Assembly: GCA_964555735.1 (NCBI GenBank)
Contig: CAZKTS010000314.1
Location: 1 to 12,526, forward strand
Origin: CAZKTS01 sp964555735
GTDB taxonomy: Bacteria; Actinomycetota; Acidimicrobiia; IMCC26256; PALSA-555
DNA length: 12,526 nucleotides
Direction: 5' to 3'
The notes beneath the pieces were generated by a model. It was not told where the DNA came from and did no database searches. It saw nothing but the letters and a program-made list of their open reading frames with translations. Positions 1 to 5,779 of the stretch are shown piece after piece; positions within the stretch are counted from its first letter, which is position 1, and every line of letters starts with the position of its first letter. Made by a program: the position numbers and the translations under genes.

Positions 1-95
1 CCCCCCGGGGGGGGGGGGGGCGCCCGCCCGGGGGGGGGGGGCACGCGGGGGGGGGCTGGGGGGCGCCCCCGGGGCGGCGCGGGCGCCCCCCCGAC
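1..95. other. G/C homopolymer-rich low-complexity contig end
   Basis: This stretch consists almost entirely of runs of G and C, including runs of more than ten G. It has almost no A or T and no plausible reading frame or regulatory signal. Normal high-GC coding texture starts after about position 100. It looks like poly-G read error or poor consensus at a contig end rather than a biological repeat. Positions 96-132 continue as ordinary sequence but hold no gene that I can see. Confidence 0.7.
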
Positions 96-132
96 CGGGT
101 CTTCCTCGAACGCCGCAGACGCGGCGGCCGGC

Positions 133-330
133 TCAGGGCAAGCGGCCTTCGCCCGGCTGCTTCGCGCCGCGCTCGTTCATCTCGTCTTCGTGCTCCGCGA
201 CGCCCTCGCTGAGCTCGTTGCTGTCGGCGAGCTGCTCTTCCTCGGGCGTCGGCTCGCGGTCCGGACCGGCCGGCGTGAGGGCTTCCTCGCGCTCCGCGGC
301 TCGGGTCTCGGGGTCGGGTGTCGTCGGCAT
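133..330 (-). CDS. Small, highly acidic hypothetical protein, putative SigF-regulon member
   Basis: This encodes a 65-residue protein dominated by Glu, Asp, Pro and Ala, with no cysteine, no membrane segment and almost no large hydrophobic residues. It is probably soluble and intrinsically disordered. The C-terminal third (VAEHEDEMNERGAKQPGEGR) resembles a short conserved tail that I recall from small actinobacterial hypothetical proteins of the form EM-x-ERGA...GEG. The start is well supported: AGGAGGT at 336-342 lies 5 bases before the ATG at 330. Upstream is a GTTT-N16-GGGCAT element (368-393) that matches a SigB/SigF-type promoter. The sigma-factor operon lies immediately upstream on the same strand. 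I infer a stress-induced small protein. The biochemical role is unknown. Confidence 0.72.
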   Translation of the reverse strand: MPTTPDPETRAAEREEALTPAGPDREPTPEEEQLADSNELSEGVAEHEDEMNERGAKQPGEGRLP

Positions 331-335
331 CGCGG

Positions 336-342
336 ACCTCCT
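336..342 (-). promoter_or_regulatory. Strong ribosome binding site (AGGAGGT) of the small acidic gene
   Basis: AGGAGGT, read on the minus strand, sits 5 bases before the ATG at 330. It is a near-perfect anti-16S match and is the main evidence that this short ORF is translated from that start. Confidence 0.75.
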
Positions 343-367
343 GGGTCCCTCGGCAATCCCGGCAACG

Positions 368-393
368 ATGCCCGGCGGCCGCCCGCGCGAAAC
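368..393 (-). promoter_or_regulatory. Candidate SigF/SigB-type promoter, GTTT-N16-GGGCAT
   Basis: On the minus strand GTTT (393-390) and GGGCAT (373-368) are separated by exactly 16 bases. Known SigB/SigF promoters in Gram-positive bacteria follow GTTT, a spacer of about 14-17, then GGGTA; this one has a single C-for-T change in the -10. The predicted start point is near 361, giving a ~30-base leader to the ATG at 330. Element and spacing match the promoter candidate before the anti-sigma gene (1964-1990). By eye these were the only minus-strand GTTT motifs I found in the window. Confidence 0.6.
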
Positions 394-406
394 GTGGCGA
401 CGCGGT

Positions 407-421
407 CGCGACTCAGTCGCG
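407..421 (-). terminator. Short perfect hairpin around the stop codon of the STAS gene
   Basis: CGCGAC (407-412) and GTCGCG (416-421) form a perfect 6-bp inverted repeat. Its three-base loop is exactly the TGA stop codon of the STAS gene (413-415). There is no T-tract. It may weakly attenuate transcription or stabilise the 3' end between the operon and the small acidic gene, or it may be a chance repeat in high-GC sequence. Confidence 0.3.
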
Positions 422-757
422 GATGGTGAAGACGTCGGTCAGGCCGGTGATCTCGAAGACCTTGCGCACCGAGTCGTGGAGCCCGGTGAGGACGAGCGCG
501 CTCTCGCGGTCGGCCTCCCGCAGGCGCTTGAGCGCGCCGACGAGCACGCCGAGTCCGGACGAGTCGATGAACGACGTCGCGCTGAAGTCGACGACGACGG
601 TGCCGTCGCCGTCGTCGATGAGCGAGTGGAGCTCGCGCCGGAGCACGGGGGAGGTCGCGACGTCGATCTCGCCGCCCACCGCCAGCGTCCTGGTGCCGGC
701 GTCGGGTCCTGGGGTGACCTCGAAGGTCGCGGCGGCGGTGGCGTCGTCGTCGGGCAC
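413..757 (-). CDS. Anti-sigma factor antagonist (RsbV/SpoIIAA-like STAS domain)
   Basis: This 114-residue protein is a single STAS domain. It is expected to bind the anti-sigma factor when dephosphorylated and so free the sigma factor, as in RsbV or SpoIIAA partner switching in the cytoplasm. The hallmark block FIDSSGLGVL lies at residues 63-72. One of Ser66/Ser67 would be the serine phosphorylated by the anti-sigma kinase. An early beta strand (LAVGGEIDVATSPVLR) and the late GLTDVF segment are also typical. I chose the GTG at 757 because AGGAGGAG (763-770) lies 5 bases upstream. An in-frame GTG at 790, overlapping the sigma stop as GTGA, would add 11 residues. It is the last gene of the anti-sigma/sigma/STAS operon. 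Confidence 0.9.
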   Translation of the reverse strand: MPDDDATAAATFEVTPGPDAGTRTLAVGGEIDVATSPVLRRELHSLIDDGDGTVVVDFSATSFIDSSGLGVLVGALKRLREADRESALVLTGLHDSVRKVFEITGLTDVFTIRD

Positions 758-762
758 GGTGT

Positions 763-770
763 CTCCTCCT
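763..770 (-). promoter_or_regulatory. Strong ribosome binding site deciding the STAS start
   Basis: AGGAGGAG on the minus strand lies 5 bases before the GTG at 757. It favours this start over the GTG at 790, which overlaps the upstream sigma stop codon and has no comparable site. Confidence 0.65.
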
Positions 771-786
771 GCGCGGTGACGCGCGG

Positions 787-1542
787 TCACGGCTGGTCCA
801 TCTTCCCACGGTCGGCCACGCCCGCACCGAGCTGCTCGAGGCTGCGGCTGAGCAGGCGCGACACGTGCATCTGGCTGATCCCGATCTGGTCGGCGATCTC
901 GCCCTGGGTGAGCCCCTCGAAGTAGCGCAGGTACACGATGCGGCGCTCCCGGATGGGCAGCTCGCCGAGGAGCTCGCGGAGCATGAGCCGCTCGTCCGAC
1001 GTCGAGAGCTCCTCGTCGGGCACCGCCACCCGGTCGCCGACCGTTGCCCCCTCCTCGTCACCGCCGATGGTCGCGTCGAGCGACCCCGACCGGTACATGC
1101 CCGCGGCCTCCATGCCCTCCAGAACGGTCTCCTCGGTCACCCCGACCCGTTCCGCGATCTCGCCGACGGTCGGCGGGCGACCGAGGTCGTGCCCGAGCTC
1201 GCCCCGGCAGCGCTCGATCTCGAGCGACAGCTCCTGCAGGCTGCGCGGCACCCGGATCGACCAGGTGCGATCCCGGAAGTGGCGCTTGATCTCGCCGGTG
1301 ATGGTGGGCGCCGCGAACGACGTGAAGCTGACGCCACGATCGGGGTCGAAGCGCTCCACCGCCTTCACGAGGCCGAGCAGCGCCACCTGGCGGAGGTCGT
1401 CGAGGGGCTCGCCGCGGTTCGCGAACCGCCGGGCGAGGTAGTCGGCGAACCCGGCGTGCTCCTCGACCAGCTCGTTGCGCAGCTCCCGCGTGCCCGAGCG
1501 GCGGTACTCCCGGAAGCGCTCGGCGCTCTCCTCCGACATCAT
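787..1542 (-). CDS. SigB/SigF-family (group 3) RNA polymerase sigma factor
   Basis: This 251-residue protein is a stress/sporulation-type sigma factor that directs RNA polymerase to GTTT...GGGTA promoters. Region 2 is at about residues 25-95, with the core-binding and -10 recognition block (LDDLRQVALLGLVKAVERFD, then FTSFAAPTITGEIKRHFRD). Region 3 covers about 100-170, with VPRSLQEL and PPTVGEIAERVGV. Region 4 covers about 185-240, with the helix-turn-helix LTQGEIADQIGISQMHVSRL at 211-230. There is no region 1.1 or extracytoplasmic-function architecture. The start at 1542 opens ATGATG, whose internal TGA is the stop of the anti-sigma gene, so the two genes are translationally coupled. The same frame stays open far upstream, but that extension is Arg/Pro-rich shadow sequence. 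The matching promoter before the operon implies positive autoregulation. Confidence 0.93.
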   Translation of the reverse strand: MMSEESAERFREYRRSGTRELRNELVEEHAGFADYLARRFANRGEPLDDLRQVALLGLVKAVERFDPDRGVSFTSFAAPTITGEIKRHFRDRTWSIRVPRSLQELSLEIERCRGELGHDLGRPPTVGEIAERVGVTEETVLEGMEAAGMYRSGSLDATIGGDEEGATVGDRVAVPDEELSTSDERLMLRELLGELPIRERRIVYLRYFEGLTQGEIADQIGISQMHVSRLLSRSLEQLGAGVADRGKMDQP

Positions 1543-1925
1543 CGTCCGACCATCCTGCCAGCCGTCTTGGTCACCATGAACGACATCTCGCTCTCGGAGT
1601 GCTCGAGCGAGTACTGGTCGGTGACCGCGTCCACGATGAGCTCGGAGATGTTGGAGAGACGAGGGCACGGGTCGAGGGCGCGCCGCCGCGCCGAACCCCG
1701 CACGATCACGCGAGGCCCGTGCACCAGGATGCGCACGACCAACCGGTGCTCCGTCGTGTCCATCATCGCCTGGCACAGCTCGTCGACCGCGATGCGCAGG
1801 TCGTCGACCTCGCTCGCGTCGAGCCCCGCTCGGCCGGCCGCGTCGGCGGCCACGAGCCGCAGCGCTCGAAGGTTGCGCGCGTCGGGAGGCACGACCAAGA
1901 AGATCTCGCCGTCGTCCTCCACCAT
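1539..1925 (-). CDS. Anti-sigma factor, RsbW/SpoIIAB-like HATPase with degenerate ATP motifs
   Basis: This 128-residue protein has the HATPase_c_2 layout of anti-sigma kinases. An N-terminal strand (IFLVVP) is followed by the helix DDLRIAVDELCQAM (41-54) where the N-box should be, and a C-terminal SELIVDAVTDQY helix with a final strand. The N-box asparagine seen in RsbW is absent (ELCQAM), and no clear DxGxG ATP-lid motif follows, so kinase activity is doubtful. It ends in an ATGA overlap with the sigma gene, which is typical of anti-sigma/sigma pairs. The ATG at 1925 gives a ~32-base leader from the upstream GTTT-N16-GGGTAC promoter but has no good Shine-Dalgarno site. The in-frame GTG at 1958 lies about where transcription should begin, so a leaderless start adding 11 residues is equally possible. 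Confidence 0.8.
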   Translation of the reverse strand: MVEDDGEIFLVVPPDARNLRALRLVAADAAGRAGLDASEVDDLRIAVDELCQAMMDTTEHRLVVRILVHGPRVIVRGSARRRALDPCPRLSNISELIVDAVTDQYSLEHSESEMSFMVTKTAGRMVGR

Positions 1926-1963
1926 GTCCCGCGCTGGTTCCCCTCGGTGCTGCTCCACCGCGA

Positions 1964-1990
1964 GTACCCGGATGCTCGGGGCCGGAAACC
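1964..1990 (-). promoter_or_regulatory. SigF/SigB-type promoter of the anti-sigma/sigma/STAS operon
   Basis: Read on the minus strand, GGTTT (1990-1986) and GGGTAC (1969-1964) are separated by 16 bases. This is an essentially perfect SigF/SigB-family promoter of the GTTT...GGGTA type. The predicted start point is about 1957-1958, just ahead of the anti-sigma gene. It implies that the sigma factor activates its own operon, as the sigB and sigF operons do elsewhere. Confidence 0.72.
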
Positions 1991-2049
1991 TGATCCGGTG
2001 GCGGATCCGCACGCGGTACGTGCGCTCGGCGATTGGGCAATAACCTGAC

Positions 2050-2454
2050 GTGCCCATGGCGAACGTCGATCGTGATCCCCACACCGAGGCCGCGCTGGAG
2101 GACCAGCGGGTCGAGCTGCGGTTCCCGGGGTCGCCGGCGTTCCTGCGGCTGGCGCGACTGGCCACCGCGGACGCCGGCAGCCGCGCCGGCCTCGACGTCG
2201 ACGAGATCGAGGACCTGCGGATCGCGGTCTCGGAGATGTGCGCGATGGTCGGTACCGACGGCACGCAGGTCGAGCTGGTGTTCCGCCAGTCCGACGGTGC
2301 CGTCCACATCGACGGCGTCGGCGCGGCCAGCGAGCTCGACGGCGAGAACGCAGAGATGGCGCGGGCCTTGGTCGCGGCGGTCGTCGATGAGCAGGACCTC
2401 GCGGTCGACGGCGACCGGACACGATTTCGGATCGTGAAGCGCCACCGAGGATGA
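2050..2454 (+). CDS. Second anti-sigma-like HATPase-domain protein, divergent paralog
   Basis: This 134-residue protein is a clear paralog of the anti-sigma factor encoded divergently next door. They share a block at residues 39-64 (ADAxxRAGLD, then E-[IV]-[DE]-DLRIAV, then E-[LM]-C) and a similar C-terminal helix-strand layout. The N-box asparagine is again missing (SEMCAMV), as is a clear DxGxG lid. It may be a second regulator of the same sigma factor, a decoy for the STAS protein, or an input branch. GTG at 2050 opens the frame; the ATG at 2056 is an equally plausible start. The 124-base divergent gap holds the SigF promoter on the other strand. On this strand I see only TAACCT (2041-2046) as a weak -10. 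The stop overlaps the next gene as ATGA. Confidence 0.72.
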   Translation: MPMANVDRDPHTEAALEDQRVELRFPGSPAFLRLARLATADAGSRAGLDVDEIEDLRIAVSEMCAMVGTDGTQVELVFRQSDGAVHIDGVGAASELDGENAEMARALVAAVVDEQDLAVDGDRTRFRIVKRHRG

Positions 2455-2834
2455 CGCTGCGACGGGGCCGTCGGGCGTCGCGCCACCGCGTGGCGTGCGC
2501 CGTGCTCCTCGCCGGTGGTCTCGCCGCCGCACCCGCGATCCTCGGTGTCGCGGCGACGGGCTCGGTGTCGATCGCGTCGGTCGATCGGGCGGTGCTGGAG
2601 CAGGTGAGCCAGCCGGGGGGCCCCGAGCAGGCCGTCGACGCTCCGAGCGTGCGCGTGGCCGAACCTCGCAAGCTGCGCGCGGCGACGCCGTCGCTCGCCA
2701 CGCTCGTCGCCCTGGTCGCGCTCGCCGTCGCCGCACTCGGCGGCGCGCTCTCACTCCGCCGGTCGCGTGCTGCGCGCGGGACCGCGCGCATCTGTGCCGC
2801 GCCTCGCGCGCCGCCGTCGCTCCTCTCTGTCTGA
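2451..2834 (+). CDS. Hypothetical two-helix membrane protein coupled to the anti-sigma paralog
   Basis: I do not recognise this 127-residue protein. It starts with a basic segment (MTLRRGRRASRHR), followed by a hydrophobic stretch at about 14-36 that could be a signal peptide or first membrane helix. A short 45-residue extracytoplasmic loop carries VDRAVLEQV. A second hydrophobic helix at about 82-102 is followed by Arg-rich sequence (LRRSRAARG). Topology would be in-out-in if the first segment stays uncleaved. The ATG overlaps the stop of the anti-sigma paralog (ATGA), so the two are probably co-translated. The last 25 residues (Ala/Arg/Pro-rich) look weakly constrained. One possibility, from position only, is a membrane anchor or sensor for the neighbouring regulator. 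Confidence 0.6.
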   Translation: MTLRRGRRASRHRVACAVLLAGGLAAAPAILGVAATGSVSIASVDRAVLEQVSQPGGPEQAVDAPSVRVAEPRKLRAATPSLATLVALVALAVAALGGALSLRRSRAARGTARICAAPRAPPSLLSV

Positions 2835-2878
2835 CCCGAGCGCGCCGTGGCGCGCATCGATCGCAGAGGAGGCCACCG

Positions 2879-3277
2879 GTGAGTCCGGTCCAGGTCCACA
2901 GCCATCCCACCCATGTCGCTCCGGCCCGTCGTGTCGCGGGCATCGCCGGAGCCGTCGTCGTGGTGCTCGCGCTCGTCGCACTGTTCCCGCTCGTGCGCGG
3001 ACCCGAGTTCGTCGACTACGTGAGCATCGACAACCAGTCCAGCGAGAGCATCAACGTCTCGGTGCACGGTGGTGACGCCACCGAGCTGCCCCTGGCGGCC
3101 ATCGATGCCGGCGAGCGAGCACGCGTCGACGCCGTGCTCGATCAGGGCGATCGCTGGGTCTTCGTGTTCCGTCACGCCGACCAGACCGTCGGGCAGGTGC
3201 GCATGACCCGCGAGCAGCTCTCGTCCGGCGGCTGGCGCGTCGTGATCCCGTCGACGGAGGCCATCGACGGCTCCTGA
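2879..3277 (+). CDS. Hypothetical single-pass membrane protein
   Basis: This 132-residue protein has one strong membrane helix at about residues 20-39, flanked by Arg residues. A compact, probably extracytoplasmic domain of about 90 residues follows. That domain has alternating beta-type strands (FVDYVSIDNQSSESINVSVH, then RWVFVFRH, then WRVVIPS) and no cysteines. I recognise no family, though the pattern suggests a small beta sandwich. The GTG at 2879 is chosen because AGAGGAGG (2865-2872) lies 6 bases upstream; the frame is open further upstream but reads as Arg-rich shadow. It lies 44 bases after the two-helix membrane protein on the same strand and may be its partner. Confidence 0.7.
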   Translation: MSPVQVHSHPTHVAPARRVAGIAGAVVVVLALVALFPLVRGPEFVDYVSIDNQSSESINVSVHGGDATELPLAAIDAGERARVDAVLDQGDRWVFVFRHADQTVGQVRMTREQLSSGGWRVVIPSTEAIDGS

Positions 3278-3287
3278 GCGGCGCGCC

Positions 3288-3293
3288 TAGCCT
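3288..3293 (+). promoter_or_regulatory. Weak candidate -10 (TAGCCT) before the luciferase-like gene
   Basis: TAGCCT fits the actinobacterial TANNNT -10 and has TCGACG (3264-3269) 18 bases upstream as a possible -35. The predicted start near 3300 leaves a ~42-base leader containing the GGAGG at 3332-3336. Read-through from the preceding gene is also possible, since the gap is only 64 bases. Confidence 0.3.
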
Positions 3294-3341
3294 CCGCGCA
3301 CGCGGCCCAGGCGACGGGCGGCGTGACGTTCGGAGGTTCGC

Positions 3342-4247
3342 ATGCGCATCGGCATCTTCGGCGGGGACGTCGACACCGGCCCGATCGACACGGTCGTGGA
3401 CCGGGCCGCGGCCGCCGCCGCAGACGGGTTCGCATCGTTCTGGCTCCCGCAGATCTTCGGGCTCGACGCGCTCACCGCGCTCGCGGTCGTCGGGCGGGAG
3501 GTGCCCGACATCGAGCTCGGCACCGCGGTGGTGCCGACGTACCCCCGCCACCCGGTGATGCTCGCGGCCCAGGCGCTCACCGTTCAGGCCGCGACCGGGG
3601 GACGGCTCGCGCTGGGCATCGGGCTCTCGCACCAGCTCGTCATCGAGGGCATGTACGACATCTCCTTCGAGAAGCCGGTGCGACACATGCGCGAGTACCT
3701 CGAGATCCTCGTGCCGCTCGTGCGCTCGGGGAGCGTCTCCTTCGCGGGCGAGACGCTCACGGGACATGTCGGCCTCGACGTGAAGGGGTCGCTCCCGTGC
3801 CCGGTGCTCGTCGCCGCCCTCGGCTCGAAGATGCTCGACCTCGCCGGCACGCTCGCCGACGGCACGGTCACGTGGATGACCGGTCCGGCGACGATCGAGT
3901 CGCACATCCTGCCCACCATCACCAGCGCCGCGGAACGGGCGGGTCGCCCGGCGCCGCGGGTCGGGGTCGGGCTCCCGGTCTGCGTCACCGACGACCCTGA
4001 CGCGGCACGAGCGCGAGCCGCGAAGGCGTTCCAGGTCTACGGCACGCTCCCGTCCTACCGGGCGATGCTCGACAAGGAAGGTGCAGACGGCCCGGCCGAC
4101 GTCGCGGTGGTGGGCGACGAGGACGCCGTCCGCGGCCAGGTGGAGCGACTCGGCGCGATCGGCGCGACGGACTTCGTCGCGAACGTCTTCGGCTCGACCG
4201 AGGAGCGGACGCGGACGCAGGCCGTGCTCCGGTCGTTGCTCTCGTGA
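3342..4247 (+). CDS. LLM-class F420-dependent oxidoreductase
   Basis: This 301-residue protein is a luciferase-like monooxygenase-superfamily TIM barrel of the actinobacterial F420-using type. Such enzymes transfer hydride between F420 and an organic substrate in the cytosol. Diagnostic features are the first strand MRIGIFGG, the block at 60-97 (LGTAVVPTYPRHPVMLAAQA, then GGRLALGIG) that lines the cofactor site, the segment KPVRHMREYLEIL near 111-123, and LAGTLADGTVTWMTG at about 167-181. The length is typical of the short single-domain LLM group. GGAGG (3332-3336) lies 5 bases before the ATG. The stop overlaps the next gene as GTGA, so it is probably co-expressed with the flavin amine oxidase. 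The substrate cannot be read from sequence. Confidence 0.9.
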   Translation: MRIGIFGGDVDTGPIDTVVDRAAAAAADGFASFWLPQIFGLDALTALAVVGREVPDIELGTAVVPTYPRHPVMLAAQALTVQAATGGRLALGIGLSHQLVIEGMYDISFEKPVRHMREYLEILVPLVRSGSVSFAGETLTGHVGLDVKGSLPCPVLVAALGSKMLDLAGTLADGTVTWMTGPATIESHILPTITSAAERAGRPAPRVGVGLPVCVTDDPDAARARAAKAFQVYGTLPSYRAMLDKEGADGPADVAVVGDEDAVRGQVERLGAIGATDFVANVFGSTEERTRTQAVLRSLLS

Positions 4248-5779
4248 CCACGACGGTCACCGAGGATCTCGCGGCGATCCGCGCCGCAGATGGTCGCGGC
4301 GCCCGCCGCTCGGTCACGATCGTCGGCGCCGGCATGGCCGGGCTCGCCGCCGCCGTCGAGCTCGAGGCCCTCGGGCATTCGGTCCGGGTCCTCGAAGCGA
4401 GCCGCGAGACGCGCGGCCGGGCGTGGACGCACCACTTCTCGGACGGCACCTACGGCGAGTTCGGCCCGATGCGTGTCCCGGAGCACCACGACCGCACGCT
4501 GCACGCCATCGAGCGGTGCGGGCTCGAGCTCCGACGCTTCGTGACCGCGCACGAGAACCTGTCCTGCTACTACGACATCCGCGACGTCCGCGTCCGCATG
4601 CGGGATGCCCGCCCGGCGCTCTACGACCTCTTTGAGCTGTCGGCGCAGCAGCGCGACGACGATGTGCCACCGAAGATGCTCGCCCGCGCGGTGGGCGATG
4701 TGGTCGACGGGCTCACCGACGCCGAGCGGGCGAGCCTGCGAACCGGCGACCTCGCGAGCGACCGGCTTCGCGAGATCGATCGCATGACGATCGGCGAGTT
4801 CCTCGCCCTCCGGTGCGGTGCGGCGGCGGCCGAGCTGATCGGGAGCGCGACGGGCCTCGAGTCGATGTACGACCGCACCGCGACCATGCTGCTGCGGGAT
4901 GCGCTGACCGCGACCGGCAACCAGTTCTTCGAGATCGTGGGCGGGATGGACCGGCTGCCGCAGGCGCTGGCGGCGCGGGTGCAGGGCGAGATCGTGCTCG
5001 GCGCGCCGGTCGTGGCGATCAAGCGGCGCACCGACGGGCGGGTCGATCTCGCGGTCGATCGCGACGGCGAGACGACCGTCGAGACGAGCGACGTGGTGAT
5101 CTGCACGCTGCCGTTCTCGGTGCTCCAGGTGCTCGACGTCGATCCGCCGTTCTCGGTCGCGAAGCAGACGGCAGTGCGCACGCTCGGCTTCGAGTCGAGC
5201 ACCAAGGTGCTGCTGCACTGCCGACGGCGCTTCTGGGAGACCGACCACGGCATCGCGGGCGGGGCGTCGCTCAGCGATCGCGTGTACCGGGCGATGTACT
5301 ACCCGTCCGACAACGCGGTGGCCGTCAGCGAGCCCGAACCGTCGCGAGCCCGCTTCAACCCGATGTACGGCGGCTACGTGAACGGCGAGTTCGCGCCCGC
5401 GTCACCGGACGTGAGCGCAGGCCCGGGCGTCCTCCTCGCCTCGTACACGTGGGGGCAGGACGCTCGCCGGCTCGGGCAGCTCCCGCTCGACGAACGGGTG
5501 GAGACGGTGACGCGCCAGATCGCACGGATCCATCCCGAGATCCTCGAACCCGGGATGATCGACGACGTCGCGTCGATGTTCTGGGACTCGTATCCGTGGG
5601 CCAACGGTTCGTTCGCCGAGCTGCTGCCCGGTCAGCAGCAGACGCTGCACACCGCGTCGACGGCACCCGAGGGCAACGTCCACTTCGCGGGGGAGCACAC
5701 CTCACTCGACACGGGGTGGATCCAGGGCGCGATCGCGTCGGCGCACCGCGCCGTGCTCGAGGTGGTGCGCGGCACCTAG
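4244..5779 (+). CDS. FAD-dependent amine oxidase-family oxidoreductase
   Basis: This 511-residue flavoprotein belongs to the monoamine/L-amino-acid oxidase superfamily. An N-terminal Rossmann dinucleotide motif, VGAGMAG (27-33), is followed by the acidic FAD-ribose ligand Glu51 and the second contact ETRGRAW (54-60). The mid region has the TLPFSVLQVLDVDPPF pattern that follows the FAD domain in this family. Near the C terminus are PWANGSFAELLPGQ and the flavin-contact block FAGEHTSLDTGWIQGAIASA (about 481-500). No signal peptide is seen, so it is cytosolic. The GTG start overlaps the stop of the luciferase-like gene, giving a tight two-gene unit. The oxidised substrate could be an amine, an amino acid or a carotenoid-like compound. 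The stop codon overlaps that of the convergent aldo/keto reductase. Confidence 0.88.
   Translation: MTTTVTEDLAAIRAADGRGARRSVTIVGAGMAGLAAAVELEALGHSVRVLEASRETRGRAWTHHFSDGTYGEFGPMRVPEHHDRTLHAIERCGLELRRFVTAHENLSCYYDIRDVRVRMRDARPALYDLFELSAQQRDDDVPPKMLARAVGDVVDGLTDAERASLRTGDLASDRLREIDRMTIGEFLALRCGAAAAELIGSATGLESMYDRTATMLLRDALTATGNQFFEIVGGMDRLPQALAARVQGEIVLGAPVVAIKRRTDGRVDLAVDRDGETTVETSDVVICTLPFSVLQVLDVDPPFSVAKQTAVRTLGFESSTKVLLHCRRRFWETDHGIAGGASLSDRVYRAMYYPSDNAVAVSEPEPSRARFNPMYGGYVNGEFAPASPDVSAGPGVLLASYTWGQDARRLGQLPLDERVETVTRQIARIHPEILEPGMIDDVASMFWDSYPWANGSFAELLPGQQQTLHTASTAPEGNVHFAGEHTSLDTGWIQGAIASAHRAVLEVVRGT

Noticed and set aside
2035..2040. GGGCAA before the second anti-sigma paralog as a SigF-type -10
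   Set aside because: The -10 match is poor and the bases at the -35 position are GGTA rather than GTTT.
1543..2943. Upstream extension of the sigma-factor frame to 718 residues
   Set aside because: The added ~465 residues are low-complexity and overlap the anti-sigma gene. The sigma family begins at the ATGATG at 1542, coupled to the anti-sigma stop.
1763..3175. 470-codon open frame on the minus strand
   Set aside because: It covers the anti-sigma region and the plus-strand membrane genes antisense. It has long Arg/Ser/Pro runs and no motifs.
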